Source: Verrucomicrobiota bacterium
GTDB taxonomy: Bacteria > Verrucomicrobiota > Verrucomicrobiia > Chthoniobacterales > SZAS-18
Assembly: GCA_018240025.1 (NCBI GenBank)
Contig: JAFEGM010000003.1
Location: 42,857-106,856 of the forward strand
Length of the DNA: 64,000 nt
Direction: 5' to 3'
In this document: in pieces, positions 7,998-16,913 of the stretch
Position numbering within the stretch: the first letter of the stretch is position 1
Layout of the letters: each line of letters starts with the position of its first letter
The notes under the pieces: generated by a model
Told to the model about the DNA's origin: nothing
What the model saw: only the letters and a program-made list of their open reading frames with translations
Databases searched by the model: none
Program-made: the position numbers and the translations under genes

Positions 7998-9596
7998 TCA
8001 CGCCGGGATCGCCCGTCCTGCCGGAGCCGGCAGCGGCGGCTGCTTGCGCTTCGGTTCCTCCTCGGGCATCTGCGCTGCGGTCGCGCGCAGGTAATCCATC
8101 AGAACCATGAAGGCGTGACGTACGCGGAAGGTCTGCATGAAGAGCAAGGCAATGCCACCCAGCGCGATGGTGGCCTGAAAGATGGACGAAACGAAGACGC
8201 CGGCCGTGTATTCCACCTGGAAAGCACCGCCGAGCACGATGACGGCAAAGAGAAACCGGAACGACATGATCGGCACGCTGGCACTGATCCTCGTCACCCA
8301 TCCCAGCAATCCGCCGAGCAGCAGCCCGACCCCGAAGGTGCCGACAATCCCGAAGTTCGCATAGCCCTCGTTCAGGAACCCAAACCCGACGGAAGTCTGC
8401 GTTTCCTCACTGTTCTCCACGATGCCGTAGTGCACCGCCAGGACGTTGTTGCCGAAGTGCGCCTTGACCTTGCTGGGCAAAAAGACGCGCGGGATGAGCA
8501 ACTCGGGAATGTGCGAATAGGTCAGTCCGTTCAAATGCGGCACCATCGCCGGCGTGGCGTACTGGATATAAAGAAAGAGATGCATCAGGCTGGAGCGTTC
8601 CCACAGCCGTTTGCTGCTCATGGTCTCCTCCTTCTTCTCTTCGGTGGATTTGTTGAATTCGTCGGCCAGCGCCTGTACGGAGTGGCCCACCCAATCGACG
8701 AAAAACAGGGGATACTCCTGCAAGGCCACGGGGCGCCACATCTGCTCAGACCAATACTGTTCGCGCTGAGCGGACTTGCCGAGGTTGGCGAAGTAGGTCA
8801 GGACCATGGTCACTACCAGGGTCAGCCAGGGAATCCGCGCCCGGCCCAAACCGTAGCCGAGGAAGGCCGTCAGGAACATCGACATGCCGTTCACCAGCAG
8901 CATGCCTGTGAAGGTCACAAAGGCTGAAGCAATGAGAACGCCCAGATAGGCTGCGCGTTCGACGCCATTCAGGACGCCGGCGCCGTGCTGGTAGCCGAAG
9001 TAGAAGATGGACAGCGTCGAAATGCCGAGCACGACGCCTCGCACCACGGCGAAGCCCTCGACGTCGACCGCGAGGTAGCCGGGATAAACGGCGAGATTGA
9101 ACAGAAGCGCGCCGACATGGAAGCCCCAGAAGATCCAGCGGCCGCTGTTCATTGGCAGCATGCGGGCGGCCACGGGAGGCAACTGACGGTGTCGCACCTG
9201 GGGCCACCAAGCCAGGGTGCCGAAACCGAGCGCCAGAGCCACCGTCAACGCGCCGACGAATTGGTACGAAGGAGGAAAGAGCACGACGATCGGGTGCTCG
9301 AACACCAGTGGGAAGGCGTAGGCCCAGATGGCCGTCATGGTGAAGAGAGGCCAGATCGGCAGGCCCTTGGCTTTGCCCGTGCACCAAAGGTACCAGGGAA
9401 ACAACGCGGCCACCAGAACCAAGAGGGCCCCGGCCAGGCTCTCCAGAGGCAGATTGAAGCCAAGCACGAGCATCATCCCGAGCATCCCGGATGACACCAT
9501 CCAGAAGTACCGCGTGAAGCTGTCGATCCGGGCGGCAGCCACGTCCTGGAAAGTGGTCAAATACCTCGCGATCGCGACTGGATCTGCTTGCGCCAT
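7998..9596 (-). CDS. Multispanning membrane protein, probable polysaccharide (Wzy-like) polymerase
   Basis: A protein of 532 residues with about a dozen hydrophobic segments (for example MLGMMLVLGFNLPLESLAGA, GALLVLVAALFPWYLW and VALALGFGTLAWW) and a large polar loop in the middle (around EFNKSTEEKKEETMSSKRLW). The C-terminus is a basic, proline-rich cytoplasmic tail. The topology and its place among glycosyltransferases match O-antigen/oligosaccharide polymerases, which are too divergent to identify by motif. Finding such a protein beside a Wzm/Wzt ABC exporter is unusual, because ABC-dependent chains normally do not need Wzy. A ligase (WaaL-like) or a plain membrane protein are alternatives. 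Confidence 0.65.
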   Translation of the reverse strand: MAQADPVAIARYLTTFQDVAAARIDSFTRYFWMVSSGMLGMMLVLGFNLPLESLAGALLVLVAALFPWYLWCTGKAKGLPIWPLFTMTAIWAYAFPLVFEHPIVVLFPPSYQFVGALTVALALGFGTLAWWPQVRHRQLPPVAARMLPMNSGRWIFWGFHVGALLFNLAVYPGYLAVDVEGFAVVRGVVLGISTLSIFYFGYQHGAGVLNGVERAAYLGVLIASAFVTFTGMLLVNGMSMFLTAFLGYGLGRARIPWLTLVVTMVLTYFANLGKSAQREQYWSEQMWRPVALQEYPLFFVDWVGHSVQALADEFNKSTEEKKEETMSSKRLWERSSLMHLFLYIQYATPAMVPHLNGLTYSHIPELLIPRVFLPSKVKAHFGNNVLAVHYGIVENSEETQTSVGFGFLNEGYANFGIVGTFGVGLLLGGLLGWVTRISASVPIMSFRFLFAVIVLGGAFQVEYTAGVFVSSIFQATIALGGIALLFMQTFRVRHAFMVLMDYLRATAAQMPEEEPKRKQPPLPAPAGRAIPA

Positions 9597-9661
9597 GGGG
9601 GTAATGGGAGGCCGCCGGCGGTCACGTCAAGTGATTGGAAGCCGGAAGGTGCGGGTGCGGT

Positions 9662-10519
9662 TCAGGAGTGACCGTAACTGGCGGCGAGGCTCGGGCCGAC
9701 GAAGAAGTTGGTAAACGAGGCCACGACCTCCGCGCGAGTCAGGACCCTGCGGAGGGTGACGTCGGTCGCCACGTAGCGATGTCTGGCCAGCAGGTCGTAG
9801 ATGGGGCCACCCTGGTCGCCGGTCTCGATGTACAAGCAATCGATCGCCGAGGCCGTCAGCAGGTCGGTGGCTCCCTGCAGCGCCGGCAGCTCATGCCCCT
9901 CTGTATCGAGCTTCCAGAACCGAATGCGCTGGATCCCGGAATGGTTGGCGAACTGATCGAGGGGGACGATTTCGATGTCGATCGCCCGCTCGCCGACGGC
10001 CTCAGCCGCGACGCAGTTCTTCGCGCCCTCCTTAAAATCGAAGGCAAAGGTGAGCAGGCGGGAACGACCCGGCTGAGCGCCGAGGGCCACCGGCGCCACC
10101 GTCACCCGTGACTCGCCGTTCGCCACGAGGCATTCCTCCAGCCAGCCCCGTGCCGCCGGCGTGGGTTCGAAAGCATGAATCCGGGCAGCCTCTCCGTAGA
10201 GGAGGTACATGAGGATCATCTGCCCGATGTTGGCCCCCGAATCGACCACCACGGAGCCCGGCTCCAGGAGCTGGCGGAGCAGGGCGCGCAGCCCCGGTTC
10301 CTCGTATTCCCCATACGCCAGCCAACGATGGGTGGCATTGGCAAGGTTCAGCTTCCAGCGGTAGCGGCCGAAGTCCACCCAGCACAGGCCGCGTCGGGCG
10401 AGCTGACGGGCAAAGACCCGCTCGCACAGCCCCAGCTTGTGGCGGGCGCTCAGCGAGCGCGCCAGACGCAGAGACCAGGACGCCGGCAGCGTCGGCAGTT
10501 CAGGCACAGCGGAATTCAT
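9662..10519 (-). CDS. FkbM-family SAM-dependent methyltransferase (1 of 3 in the locus)
   Basis: A protein of 285 residues from the ATG at 10519. The SAM-binding motif I VVDSGANIGQ (91-100) is followed by the acidic FEPTP (118-122). The FkbM hallmark FWKLDTEGHELPALQGA comes later in the chain. FkbM enzymes O-methylate sugars, natural products and glycans; here the acceptor is probably a hydroxyl of the polysaccharide. The frame continues upstream to 10639, but that stretch runs to the neighbouring acyltransferase and is not family-like. It lies 65 bp upstream of the Wzy-like gene. Confidence 0.87.
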   Translation of the reverse strand: MNSAVPELPTLPASWSLRLARSLSARHKLGLCERVFARQLARRGLCWVDFGRYRWKLNLANATHRWLAYGEYEEPGLRALLRQLLEPGSVVVDSGANIGQMILMYLLYGEAARIHAFEPTPAARGWLEECLVANGESRVTVAPVALGAQPGRSRLLTFAFDFKEGAKNCVAAEAVGERAIDIEIVPLDQFANHSGIQRIRFWKLDTEGHELPALQGATDLLTASAIDCLYIETGDQGGPIYDLLARHRYVATDVTLRRVLTRAEVVASFTNFFVGPSLAASYGHS

Positions 10520-10639
10520 GCAATTGGGTCGAGCTCGAGGATCCGCGGCCGGGGCGGCACGATGCGGTGGAACCGCCGACGGGATGATTGGCACGGGTGG
10601 AACGCTTCGCGCAACGCCGATGTGGCGCGGAGTATGCAC

Positions 10640-11650
10640 CTATGACTGGGCGGTCGCGGTCGCGGCCCGGGGTGGGCGCAGGAAGGGGCGCTCGAAGGCC
10701 CGGTAAAACAGCCAGCCCGCCGCCACCGAGACGCTGAGCTGGAGCGCCTGGAGCCCGATCTCCGCCCACGGACTCTTGGGCATCCCGGTGAGCCACCGCA
10801 GCGCAAAGCAGGCCACGGGAACGTGCAGGAGATAGATACTGTAGGAGCATTCCCCCACGAGCCGCAGGCCGGCCGGCACCGGCTGGGGCCAGGTGCGGAA
10901 GAAGATGAGCAGGCCCAGGGTGAGAAGCGCCACCGCCCAGTGGAGCGGATCTTCCCCGCGCGCGGCCGCCAGCGTAAAAAACCCGACGCAGCTGCCGAAG
11001 ATCGTCAGAGCGGCCCCAGGGCGTGCGGGCAGGAACAGCGCCACCAAACCCAGGGCAAACAACGGCCAGAGCGGCAGGAAAAAGAGCGGCCCGCTGCCGG
11101 CTGGGAACCAAAGCGCGAGGACGGTCGCGAGCAGAGAGATCCCCACCAGCGCCGGAATCCGCCAGGAAGCTCGGAAACAAAGGGCCAGCGCGACCAGGAC
11201 GTAGAACGCGAGTTCGAAGCTCAGCGACCAGTAGACCCAATTGATCGGCTGGACCTTCGTCACCGGAGCCGTGACGAGGGCCAGCGTGGCCAGCCACTCC
11301 GCGAGAGAGCGCGGCAGGGCGGTCACGTCGTTGACTCCGGCGACCGCCCGGCGGACCAGGATCAGGGCGACAATCAAGGCCACGCTGGCCCAGTAAGCGG
11401 GGAAAATGCGCCGGGCCCTTCGGGTCAGGAAATCCCCCGGCGCAGGAGCGCGGAGCGCCGCGATCCCGATGCAGTAGCCGCTCAGAACGAAGAAGACCGG
11501 AACCCCCGCGTGCCCGAACTTCCAAAAGGCCTTCCAGACTCCGAGCCAGTCGGGGAGGGGCCCGACGTAGGGGAGCTCATTGAAGTGAAACATCGCGACC
11601 GCACAGGCGGCCAGCCCGCGGAGAGCATCGATCCAGCCGAGTCTAGTCAT
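10640..11650 (-). CDS. Acyltransferase-3 family membrane O-acyltransferase (1 of 2)
   Basis: A protein of 336 residues. The N-terminus WIDALRGLAACAVAMFHF carries the AT3 signature (aromatic-x-x-LRG and the catalytic-type His before the end of TM1). VFFVLSGYCIG marks TM2, and RARRIFPAYW is the Arg-rich loop. About ten membrane segments follow. These inner-membrane proteins O-acetylate or otherwise acylate surface glycans on the periplasmic or cytoplasmic side. It lies between a GT-A-like gene and an FkbM gene in the operon. It lacks a C-terminal SGNH domain, so it would be a stand-alone AT3 transferase. Confidence 0.88.
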   Translation of the reverse strand: MTRLGWIDALRGLAACAVAMFHFNELPYVGPLPDWLGVWKAFWKFGHAGVPVFFVLSGYCIGIAALRAPAPGDFLTRRARRIFPAYWASVALIVALILVRRAVAGVNDVTALPRSLAEWLATLALVTAPVTKVQPINWVYWSLSFELAFYVLVALALCFRASWRIPALVGISLLATVLALWFPAGSGPLFFLPLWPLFALGLVALFLPARPGAALTIFGSCVGFFTLAAARGEDPLHWAVALLTLGLLIFFRTWPQPVPAGLRLVGECSYSIYLLHVPVACFALRWLTGMPKSPWAEIGLQALQLSVSVAAGWLFYRAFERPFLRPPRAATATAQS

Positions 11651-11665
11651 GGCCAGCGAGTGGCT

Positions 11666-12628
11666 TCAAGCGAGCGTCTCGGGAACGCCGGCACGGCGCA
11701 ACACCGTGCGCCAGTTCCGACGGAAGTAGGCGCGCTTCGAACCGGCTACGTAGTGGTGCATGACGGCGGCGCATTCCCCATCTTCCGGCGGAACGGGGAG
11801 CGTGATGTAGTCGGCGGCCGGGGCGACGGCGCACGACGCTCGGGCGGCCAGCATCGCGACTATGCCCTGTTCGAGGTAGTAGCTCGAACGACCGCGCTCG
11901 GTGAGGGCCGCACACCAGCGCTCGATCTCGTCCCAATCGAACGCCTCGCTCTGCCATCCGGTCAGTCCGACGTTGCACAGCGCGGGCAGTTGCGCCCCGC
12001 AAAGCGCCTCCAAACGGGCGCGGGGATAGCCGTACGACTCCTCGCAGTCGACCGCATGGAGCGGTCGGTCGGGGGCGCGCAGCCAGTCGAGCAGGAACTG
12101 CGGCCGCCGGAAGAACAGGAGATCGGAATCGAGCACCAGCTTCCAGCCCGTGGAGCCGACGTGCGGATCCGTCAGCTTACGGATGTGCGGATACACGTCC
12201 CACCTGCTGCGCAGGACCGGGTAGCGCTCGCGCGGGAGGCAGGCTTCCAACTTGGCCAGCGTTTCTTCGCGCTGGACGACCCGCAGGTCCACCGTCACCC
12301 GTCGCAAGGCTTCGACGCCCACCTCGTCCAGCGTGCCGTCGTCGTACACCACCGCTCGAACCGGCGTGGCCGCGGCGGTGGCAAACGACCAGAGGCAGAA
12401 GGCGGCCTGATCCCAATAGTTGCGTCCGGTCAGGAGGGAAAGCTCGACCGCCGCCGCGCCGGTGTCGGTTCGAGGTGCAGGGAGACAGGCCGCCCGCTGA
12501 CGCATCTGCCGCCGGCCCCTTGCGTCTCGAGCCTGCTGCAGCGGCCCGCCCTCGAGCCAGGATCTTTTCAAGGCCGAAAGCGGCCGATGCCAGACCAGGT
12601 AGAGAATTCTGCCGGGGGTCAGAGCCAT
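11666..12628 (-). CDS. Probable GT-A-fold glycosyltransferase, unclassified
   Basis: A protein of 320 residues. A central DSD (167-169, in KLVLDSDLLFF) looks like the metal-binding DxD of GT-A enzymes, and an early YDDGTLDE resembles the nucleotide-binding region. Later blocks (NVGLTGW, YYLEQGIVAMLA, VMHHYV) resemble the acceptor side of GT8/GT32-like enzymes (HxxG-like His pairs). I do not recognise the family precisely, so the enzyme class is inferred from the DxD and the context between glycosyltransferase and acyltransferase genes. The N-terminal 60 residues are basic and poorly conserved-looking, so a later start is possible. Confidence 0.62.
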   Translation of the reverse strand: MALTPGRILYLVWHRPLSALKRSWLEGGPLQQARDARGRRQMRQRAACLPAPRTDTGAAAVELSLLTGRNYWDQAAFCLWSFATAAATPVRAVVYDDGTLDEVGVEALRRVTVDLRVVQREETLAKLEACLPRERYPVLRSRWDVYPHIRKLTDPHVGSTGWKLVLDSDLLFFRRPQFLLDWLRAPDRPLHAVDCEESYGYPRARLEALCGAQLPALCNVGLTGWQSEAFDWDEIERWCAALTERGRSSYYLEQGIVAMLAARASCAVAPAADYITLPVPPEDGECAAVMHHYVAGSKRAYFRRNWRTVLRRAGVPETLA

Positions 12629-12659
12629 GCTGGTGCAGCTGGTGAGCGTCCGCCCTGCA

Positions 12660-13922
12660 TCAGGCCGAGCACTGCTCGAGAAGGTGGACGAACTTGGCCG
12701 TCATCTCGGCGGCCCCGAAGCTCGCGCCTTTGGGGCAGGGGGAAAGGGAGCCGCGGACGAGTTGGAGCAGAAAGTCGGCGACCATCTCCTCGGAAGCGCT
12801 TCCGGTCAGATCTGCCACCCATGCGCCGGCCGCCTCCAGCCGGGCACGGGGCGGAGTATTGGGATGAAACAGCGACAGAACCGGTCGGCCCGCCGCTACG
12901 CTGGGCTCGAGCTTCGAGGGCACGTAGCTCGCATCGGCCGATCCGAAAACGAGCAGAGCGGCGGCATCGTGCCAGCATTTCAAGGCGCTGAAGTACGGAA
13001 CGCGCGAGCGCTGTTCCGTCACGGTTTTCGTCAATCCGTGGGCCCGCGCTTCCTGCGTGACCAAACCTTCCCCGCTGGGGTTCGGGGCGTAGGTCGTCCC
13101 GACGAAATGCACTGCCAGGCGGGCTGCGGCCTGGTCGCGCGCCAGCGCCAGCTGAAGCCCCTTGAAGAACGTGCGCAAGGGCGGCAGAAACGGAGCCTCG
13201 ACGATGCCGGTACAAACGAGATGGAGGCGGCCGTCGGCCGGATCGAAGACCTCCTGGCGGCCGAATTCCCGGCCGACGCGCAGGTCTTCCTCGCTGGCTC
13301 CGAACGGCAGCACGGAGAAGCGTTGGGCCTCCACCTCGGGATAGCGTGCGCGCAGCATTCTCGGATAGGCCTCGGAGACGCAAACACAGTGTGCGGCGCC
13401 GCGCACGGCTCGCGGTTCGAGCATCGCCGCCTGCCATTGCGCCAGGCGATACTTCCAGCCGCCTGGCCGCGCCGAGTTTCCACGGCTCGCCGGCTCCGCC
13501 AGCCAGGGATCGTGAAAGTCCAGGAGGTAAGGCAAGCCGTGCGTCTTGCGCCAGCGCGGTCCGAGCGCCATCACGGTGAACTGCGCGGTGGAGAAGAAGG
13601 CGGCGTCGAACTTCCGCTGCCGGAGCAACTCGCTTCCCCTGCGGGCCATCGCCGGCAACACGCGCAGGCCGAGCGTGCCCAGCCCGAGACGACGAGTCCA
13701 GGCGTGCGGGAGCGCGTCCACCCGGATGATCTCGAGGTCGCGGGGGTAGGTTTCTTCGAGGGTGGCGTCGAGCGTCGCCCCCTGGACCGAGACCGGCGAG
13801 GCCGCGAGCACCACAGGCTCCCAGCCACGGGCGCGCAGGTAGGGCAACATGGTCCGCACCCGCTGGTGGTCCGGCGCATTGACCGGAGGAAAGTGGGGAC
13901 TGACCAGCAGCAGGCGTTTCAT
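12660..13922 (-). CDS. GT4-like glycosyltransferase
   Basis: A protein of 420 residues from the ATG at 13922 (MKRLLLVSPHFPPVNAPD, the usual GT4 opening with HFPP). LLDFHDPWL is a conserved piece of the N-terminal domain of exopolysaccharide GT4 enzymes. The C-terminal half has LHLVCTGIVEAPFLPPLRTFF and a donor-side ALLVFGSADASYVPSKLEPSVAAGRPVL, where the usual E-x7-E is replaced by the shorter K-x-x-E pattern seen in divergent members. The frame upstream to 14189 is a shadow. A gap of 121 bp precedes it and I see no gene there. Confidence 0.84.
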   Translation of the reverse strand: MKRLLLVSPHFPPVNAPDHQRVRTMLPYLRARGWEPVVLAASPVSVQGATLDATLEETYPRDLEIIRVDALPHAWTRRLGLGTLGLRVLPAMARRGSELLRQRKFDAAFFSTAQFTVMALGPRWRKTHGLPYLLDFHDPWLAEPASRGNSARPGGWKYRLAQWQAAMLEPRAVRGAAHCVCVSEAYPRMLRARYPEVEAQRFSVLPFGASEEDLRVGREFGRQEVFDPADGRLHLVCTGIVEAPFLPPLRTFFKGLQLALARDQAAARLAVHFVGTTYAPNPSGEGLVTQEARAHGLTKTVTEQRSRVPYFSALKCWHDAAALLVFGSADASYVPSKLEPSVAAGRPVLSLFHPNTPPRARLEAAGAWVADLTGSASEEMVADFLLQLVRGSLSPCPKGASFGAAEMTAKFVHLLEQCSA

Positions 13923-14043
13923 GCGTCGTGGCGGGGCCTGAGAGGGCGGCGGAAGAAAGCGGCGGCTGGACCCGGCGGAAGCAAACTCAGCCCTGCGCTC
14001 GAAGGCGCCGCCGCGAGACGGAGGGGCCGGCGACAGCCGCTTT

Positions 14044-14871
14044 TCAGCGTCGCCTTGCGTGGATGTGGCTGACGCCTGCCTCCGCTGCGGCCGATGCTCC
14101 GGAGCCCGCCAGGAGCTGAATTCCGTAGCCGCATTCTTCCAGAAAGTGACTGCAATCCCGCAACAGGGCGGGGGAGTGGATCTCGGCAAAAATCTCCGGG
14201 TGCAGGGTCGAAAGGAGCTGGCGTGCGCCCTGGAGCGCCTGGAGTTCTGCTCCCTCGACGTCGAGCTTGATCAGTTGTGGCGGCGGGATGGCGCCCGTCT
14301 GCAGGAGCTGGTCGAGGGAGCGGACCTGAACCTGAAGGCGGGCGCTTCCGCGTTGCCCGGCGGCGTCGCCCGACTCCAGCTTCCCCATGCTGGCGTCTTC
14401 CATGACGTCGAAACTCGCTTCCCCGTCGGCGGCGCCCACGGCTTCGCAGCGCAGCTCGATCGGCAAGGTCGGGTTCAGGGCGATCAAACCACGGATCACC
14501 TCCACGTTTCCAGGGAGCGGCTCGAAGCATACCACCCGCCCGGCTCCCTGCAGGGCCAGCACGCCCGAAACGAAGCCCCGAAACCCACCGATGTCGTAGC
14601 AGACACCGCCTCGGGGCACGGCCGCGGCGATCGCGCCCACAAAATGGTTCTCGTAGGTGCCCGTCCAAAGGCCCTTCTCGCGCGGCAGTGAAATTCGGAC
14701 TCTCAAACCGGCCCCGGGGCCCGCATTGATGGTGTGCTCGAACTCACCCGCGCCGATGAGGCGGCGGACGAGCCAGCGCTGAAAATGGGCCAGGCCGGGG
14801 ATGTCCTTGATGCGGGAACGCAGGCCCCAGGGGACCAGGTTGACGCTGCGTTGAAGGAGTTGGCGAAGCAT
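14044..14871 (-). CDS. FkbM-family SAM-dependent methyltransferase (2 of 3)
   Basis: A protein of 275 residues. Motif I is CYDIGGFRGFVSG, followed by VVCFEPLPGN, and LIKLDVEGAELQALQGAR is the FkbM post-motif block. The ATG at 14871 gives MLRQLLQRSVNLVPWG and lies 4 bp after the wecB stop (14876), so the pair is tightly coupled. Probable O-methylation of a sugar residue; acceptor unknown. The three FkbM copies differ clearly from one another, so they probably modify different positions rather than being recent duplicates. Confidence 0.86.
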   Translation of the reverse strand: MLRQLLQRSVNLVPWGLRSRIKDIPGLAHFQRWLVRRLIGAGEFEHTINAGPGAGLRVRISLPREKGLWTGTYENHFVGAIAAAVPRGGVCYDIGGFRGFVSGVLALQGAGRVVCFEPLPGNVEVIRGLIALNPTLPIELRCEAVGAADGEASFDVMEDASMGKLESGDAAGQRGSARLQVQVRSLDQLLQTGAIPPPQLIKLDVEGAELQALQGARQLLSTLHPEIFAEIHSPALLRDCSHFLEECGYGIQLLAGSGASAAAEAGVSHIHARRR

Positions 14872-14875
14872 CGGA

Positions 14876-16033
14876 TCAGGCGGGGACAAACTCTGCGAAG
14901 GGCCGGCCGGCCAGCGAGGCCACGCAGCGCTCGGCCGCGTGCCCATCGCCATAGGGAAATGCCGGCGCGAGGTGGGGGGACGTACCTTCCAGGATTTCGT
15001 CGAGACCCCGGCGGATCGCCTCCGGGTCGCAGCCGACGAGACGGACATGCCCGGTGCCGATCCCTTCCGGCCGCTCCGTGCACTCCCGGGTGACGAGCAC
15101 GCGTTTGCCCAAGGAAGGCGCTTCCTCCTGAACGCCGCCGCTGTCCGTCAGGATGCCATCGGCGAGTTCCAGCAGGCGGAGGAAGGCGGGATACTCTTTC
15201 GGCACGGTCAGCCGCACGCGCGGATGCCCTCCCAGAACCTGACGCACGGTCTCGGCGACCTCCGGATTCGGGTGCACCGGGAGGACGAACAGGCTGTGCG
15301 GATGGGCGTCGGCGGCTCCCCGAATCGACTCGCAGAGCCGCCGCAATGGCGCGCCCACATTCTCCCGGCGGTGGGTGGTGACGAGGACGCATCTGGCCGT
15401 GGGATCCGTGGCGCGGTGAGCCACCACGGCGTGGACGTCGGCGTCCTCGATGGGACGGCGGCGCAGCAATTCGACCCCGAGGCGGACGGCGTCGATCCCG
15501 GTATTGCCCGTCACGGCCAGGCGGGCCGGGGGCACTGGCAGGCGCTCCGCACGCAGCGCCTCGGCGGCGGACGGCGTCGGCGCCCAATGCAGAGCGGCCA
15601 GCTGCCCGATGCACCGCCGATTGATCTCCTCCGGGAAGGGCGCGTAGATCGCATGCGTGCGCAGGCCCGCCTCGAGATGCGCCACCGGTGTCTTCTGGTA
15701 GAAGGCGGCCAGTGCGGCGGTCATGGCCGTGGTGGTATCTCCCTGCACCACCACCCAGTCCGGCCGGAGAGCTCGGAAGGCGCCGTCCAGCGCGGTCATG
15801 GCACGGGCGGTCAGGGACGCGAGGGATTGCCCGGGCGACATGATGTCGAGCGCGGAGTCCACGCCGACGCCGAAGAAATCGAGGATCGGCCGCACCAGGT
15901 CGGGGTGCTGTCCGCTGAACAGGACCTGCGTTTCGAAGGTCGGATCGGCACGCAGCGCGAGTACGAGCGGGGCGAGCTTGATCGCCTCGGGCCGGGTGCC
16001 GAAAACGACGCTGACTTTTTGCCGGGCGGACAT
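14876..16033 (-). CDS. wecB: UDP-N-acetylglucosamine 2-epimerase family, non-hydrolysing (WecB/WbpI type)
   Basis: A protein of 385 residues from the ATG at 16033. VVFGTRPEAIKLAPL (9-23) and FSGQHPDLV are the N-terminal signature. VVQGDTTTAMTAALAAFY, HLEAGLRT and FPEEINRR are hallmarks of the family, and TDSGGVQEEAPSLGKRVLVTRE ends the UDP site. WecB makes UDP-ManNAc from UDP-GlcNAc. The relative WbpI does the same on UDP-2,3-diacetamido-glucuronate, and the locus carries an amino-sugar cassette, so a WbpI-type substrate is possible. The sequence alone does not decide. It sits between two FkbM methyltransferase genes, 13 bp behind the first. Confidence 0.9.
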   Translation of the reverse strand: MSARQKVSVVFGTRPEAIKLAPLVLALRADPTFETQVLFSGQHPDLVRPILDFFGVGVDSALDIMSPGQSLASLTARAMTALDGAFRALRPDWVVVQGDTTTAMTAALAAFYQKTPVAHLEAGLRTHAIYAPFPEEINRRCIGQLAALHWAPTPSAAEALRAERLPVPPARLAVTGNTGIDAVRLGVELLRRRPIEDADVHAVVAHRATDPTARCVLVTTHRRENVGAPLRRLCESIRGAADAHPHSLFVLPVHPNPEVAETVRQVLGGHPRVRLTVPKEYPAFLRLLELADGILTDSGGVQEEAPSLGKRVLVTRECTERPEGIGTGHVRLVGCDPEAIRRGLDEILEGTSPHLAPAFPYGDGHAAERCVASLAGRPFAEFVPA

Positions 16034-16046
16034 CGGCGGGGGCGGA

Positions 16047-16913
16047 TCAGGAGCCGAGCTCGGGGTGTTCGAGCGGAAAGACGAGCATGACGTGGGGCAG
16101 TTCCGGCCACTCCGCGAGGGCCCGGCCGCTGCGCAGGGCCTTGGCGCGGAGGGTGGCCAGCCACTGCGCCGGGCTGGCTTGGGACAACTTGTCGAGCAGG
16201 TGCACCGGCACGGCCGCGTAGCGATGCCGGTCGAGAAAGCGGCAGGCCGCTTCCCGGGCTGCTTCTCCATGCAGTTCGAGCATGAGCACGGGGCGATGCT
16301 GCTCGAAGACCCGCGCGCCGTTGTGCAAGGCGGAGCACTCGGCACCTTCGAGATCGAACTTGATGAATCCCGGGGGCGGAGCGCCGGCTTCGTCGACGAG
16401 TTCATCGACGCCCAGGCATTGAACCTTCTCCGTCGTCACATCGGCGGCCGTGGCGAAGCGCGGCGAAAGTCCGACCGGGCCGGAGGCTCCTCCCATCCCG
16501 CCGACGAACTCGATGTGCGAGTGATCCGGGCCGACGGCGGCGTGGCGAACATCGACGTTGGTCCAGCGGTTGAGCTCCGGCAGGCGGGCGACCTGACGAA
16601 AGTTCGCCTGCGAAGCCTCGATCACGAGCACCCGGCCGGTGTCGCCGACGCACTTGCGAAAAATGGCGGCGTAGAAGCCGACGAACGCCCCGCAATCCCA
16701 AGCCACGTCGCCCGCCCGGAGATAGCGCTCGAACGGGACGCGGGTAATGACGTACTCGTCGTAGTTGCCCAGCCAGTACGAGGCTTGAGAGCGGACGTCG
16801 AGATTCAGGATCGCGCCTTTGGCCGGGCCGCCCAGGACGCGGAGCGGCACCGTCTCGCCTCCCTTGAGAATGCGCAGCGCGTGCCAGAGCAGGTTCTTGG
16901 CGAGGGTCTTCAT
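16047..16913 (-). CDS. FkbM-family SAM-dependent methyltransferase (3 of 3)
   Basis: A protein of 288 residues. Motif I is AWDCGAFVGFYAAIF, the acidic strand is VLVIEASQANF, and the family block FIKFDLEGAECSALHNGAR follows. It overlaps the upstream glycosyltransferase by 4 bp (16910-16913). The motif II region has EAS instead of the usual EP, so SAM binding may differ slightly from its two paralogues. Probable sugar O-methyltransferase. Confidence 0.85.
   Translation of the reverse strand: MKTLAKNLLWHALRILKGGETVPLRVLGGPAKGAILNLDVRSQASYWLGNYDEYVITRVPFERYLRAGDVAWDCGAFVGFYAAIFRKCVGDTGRVLVIEASQANFRQVARLPELNRWTNVDVRHAAVGPDHSHIEFVGGMGGASGPVGLSPRFATAADVTTEKVQCLGVDELVDEAGAPPPGFIKFDLEGAECSALHNGARVFEQHRPVLMLELHGEAAREAACRFLDRHRYAAVPVHLLDKLSQASPAQWLATLRAKALRSGRALAEWPELPHVMLVFPLEHPELGS

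Noticed and set aside
9600..9661. Operon break between the Wzy-like gene and the FkbM gene
   Set aside because: The gap is short, has no hairpin with a T-run, and all flanking genes have the same direction.
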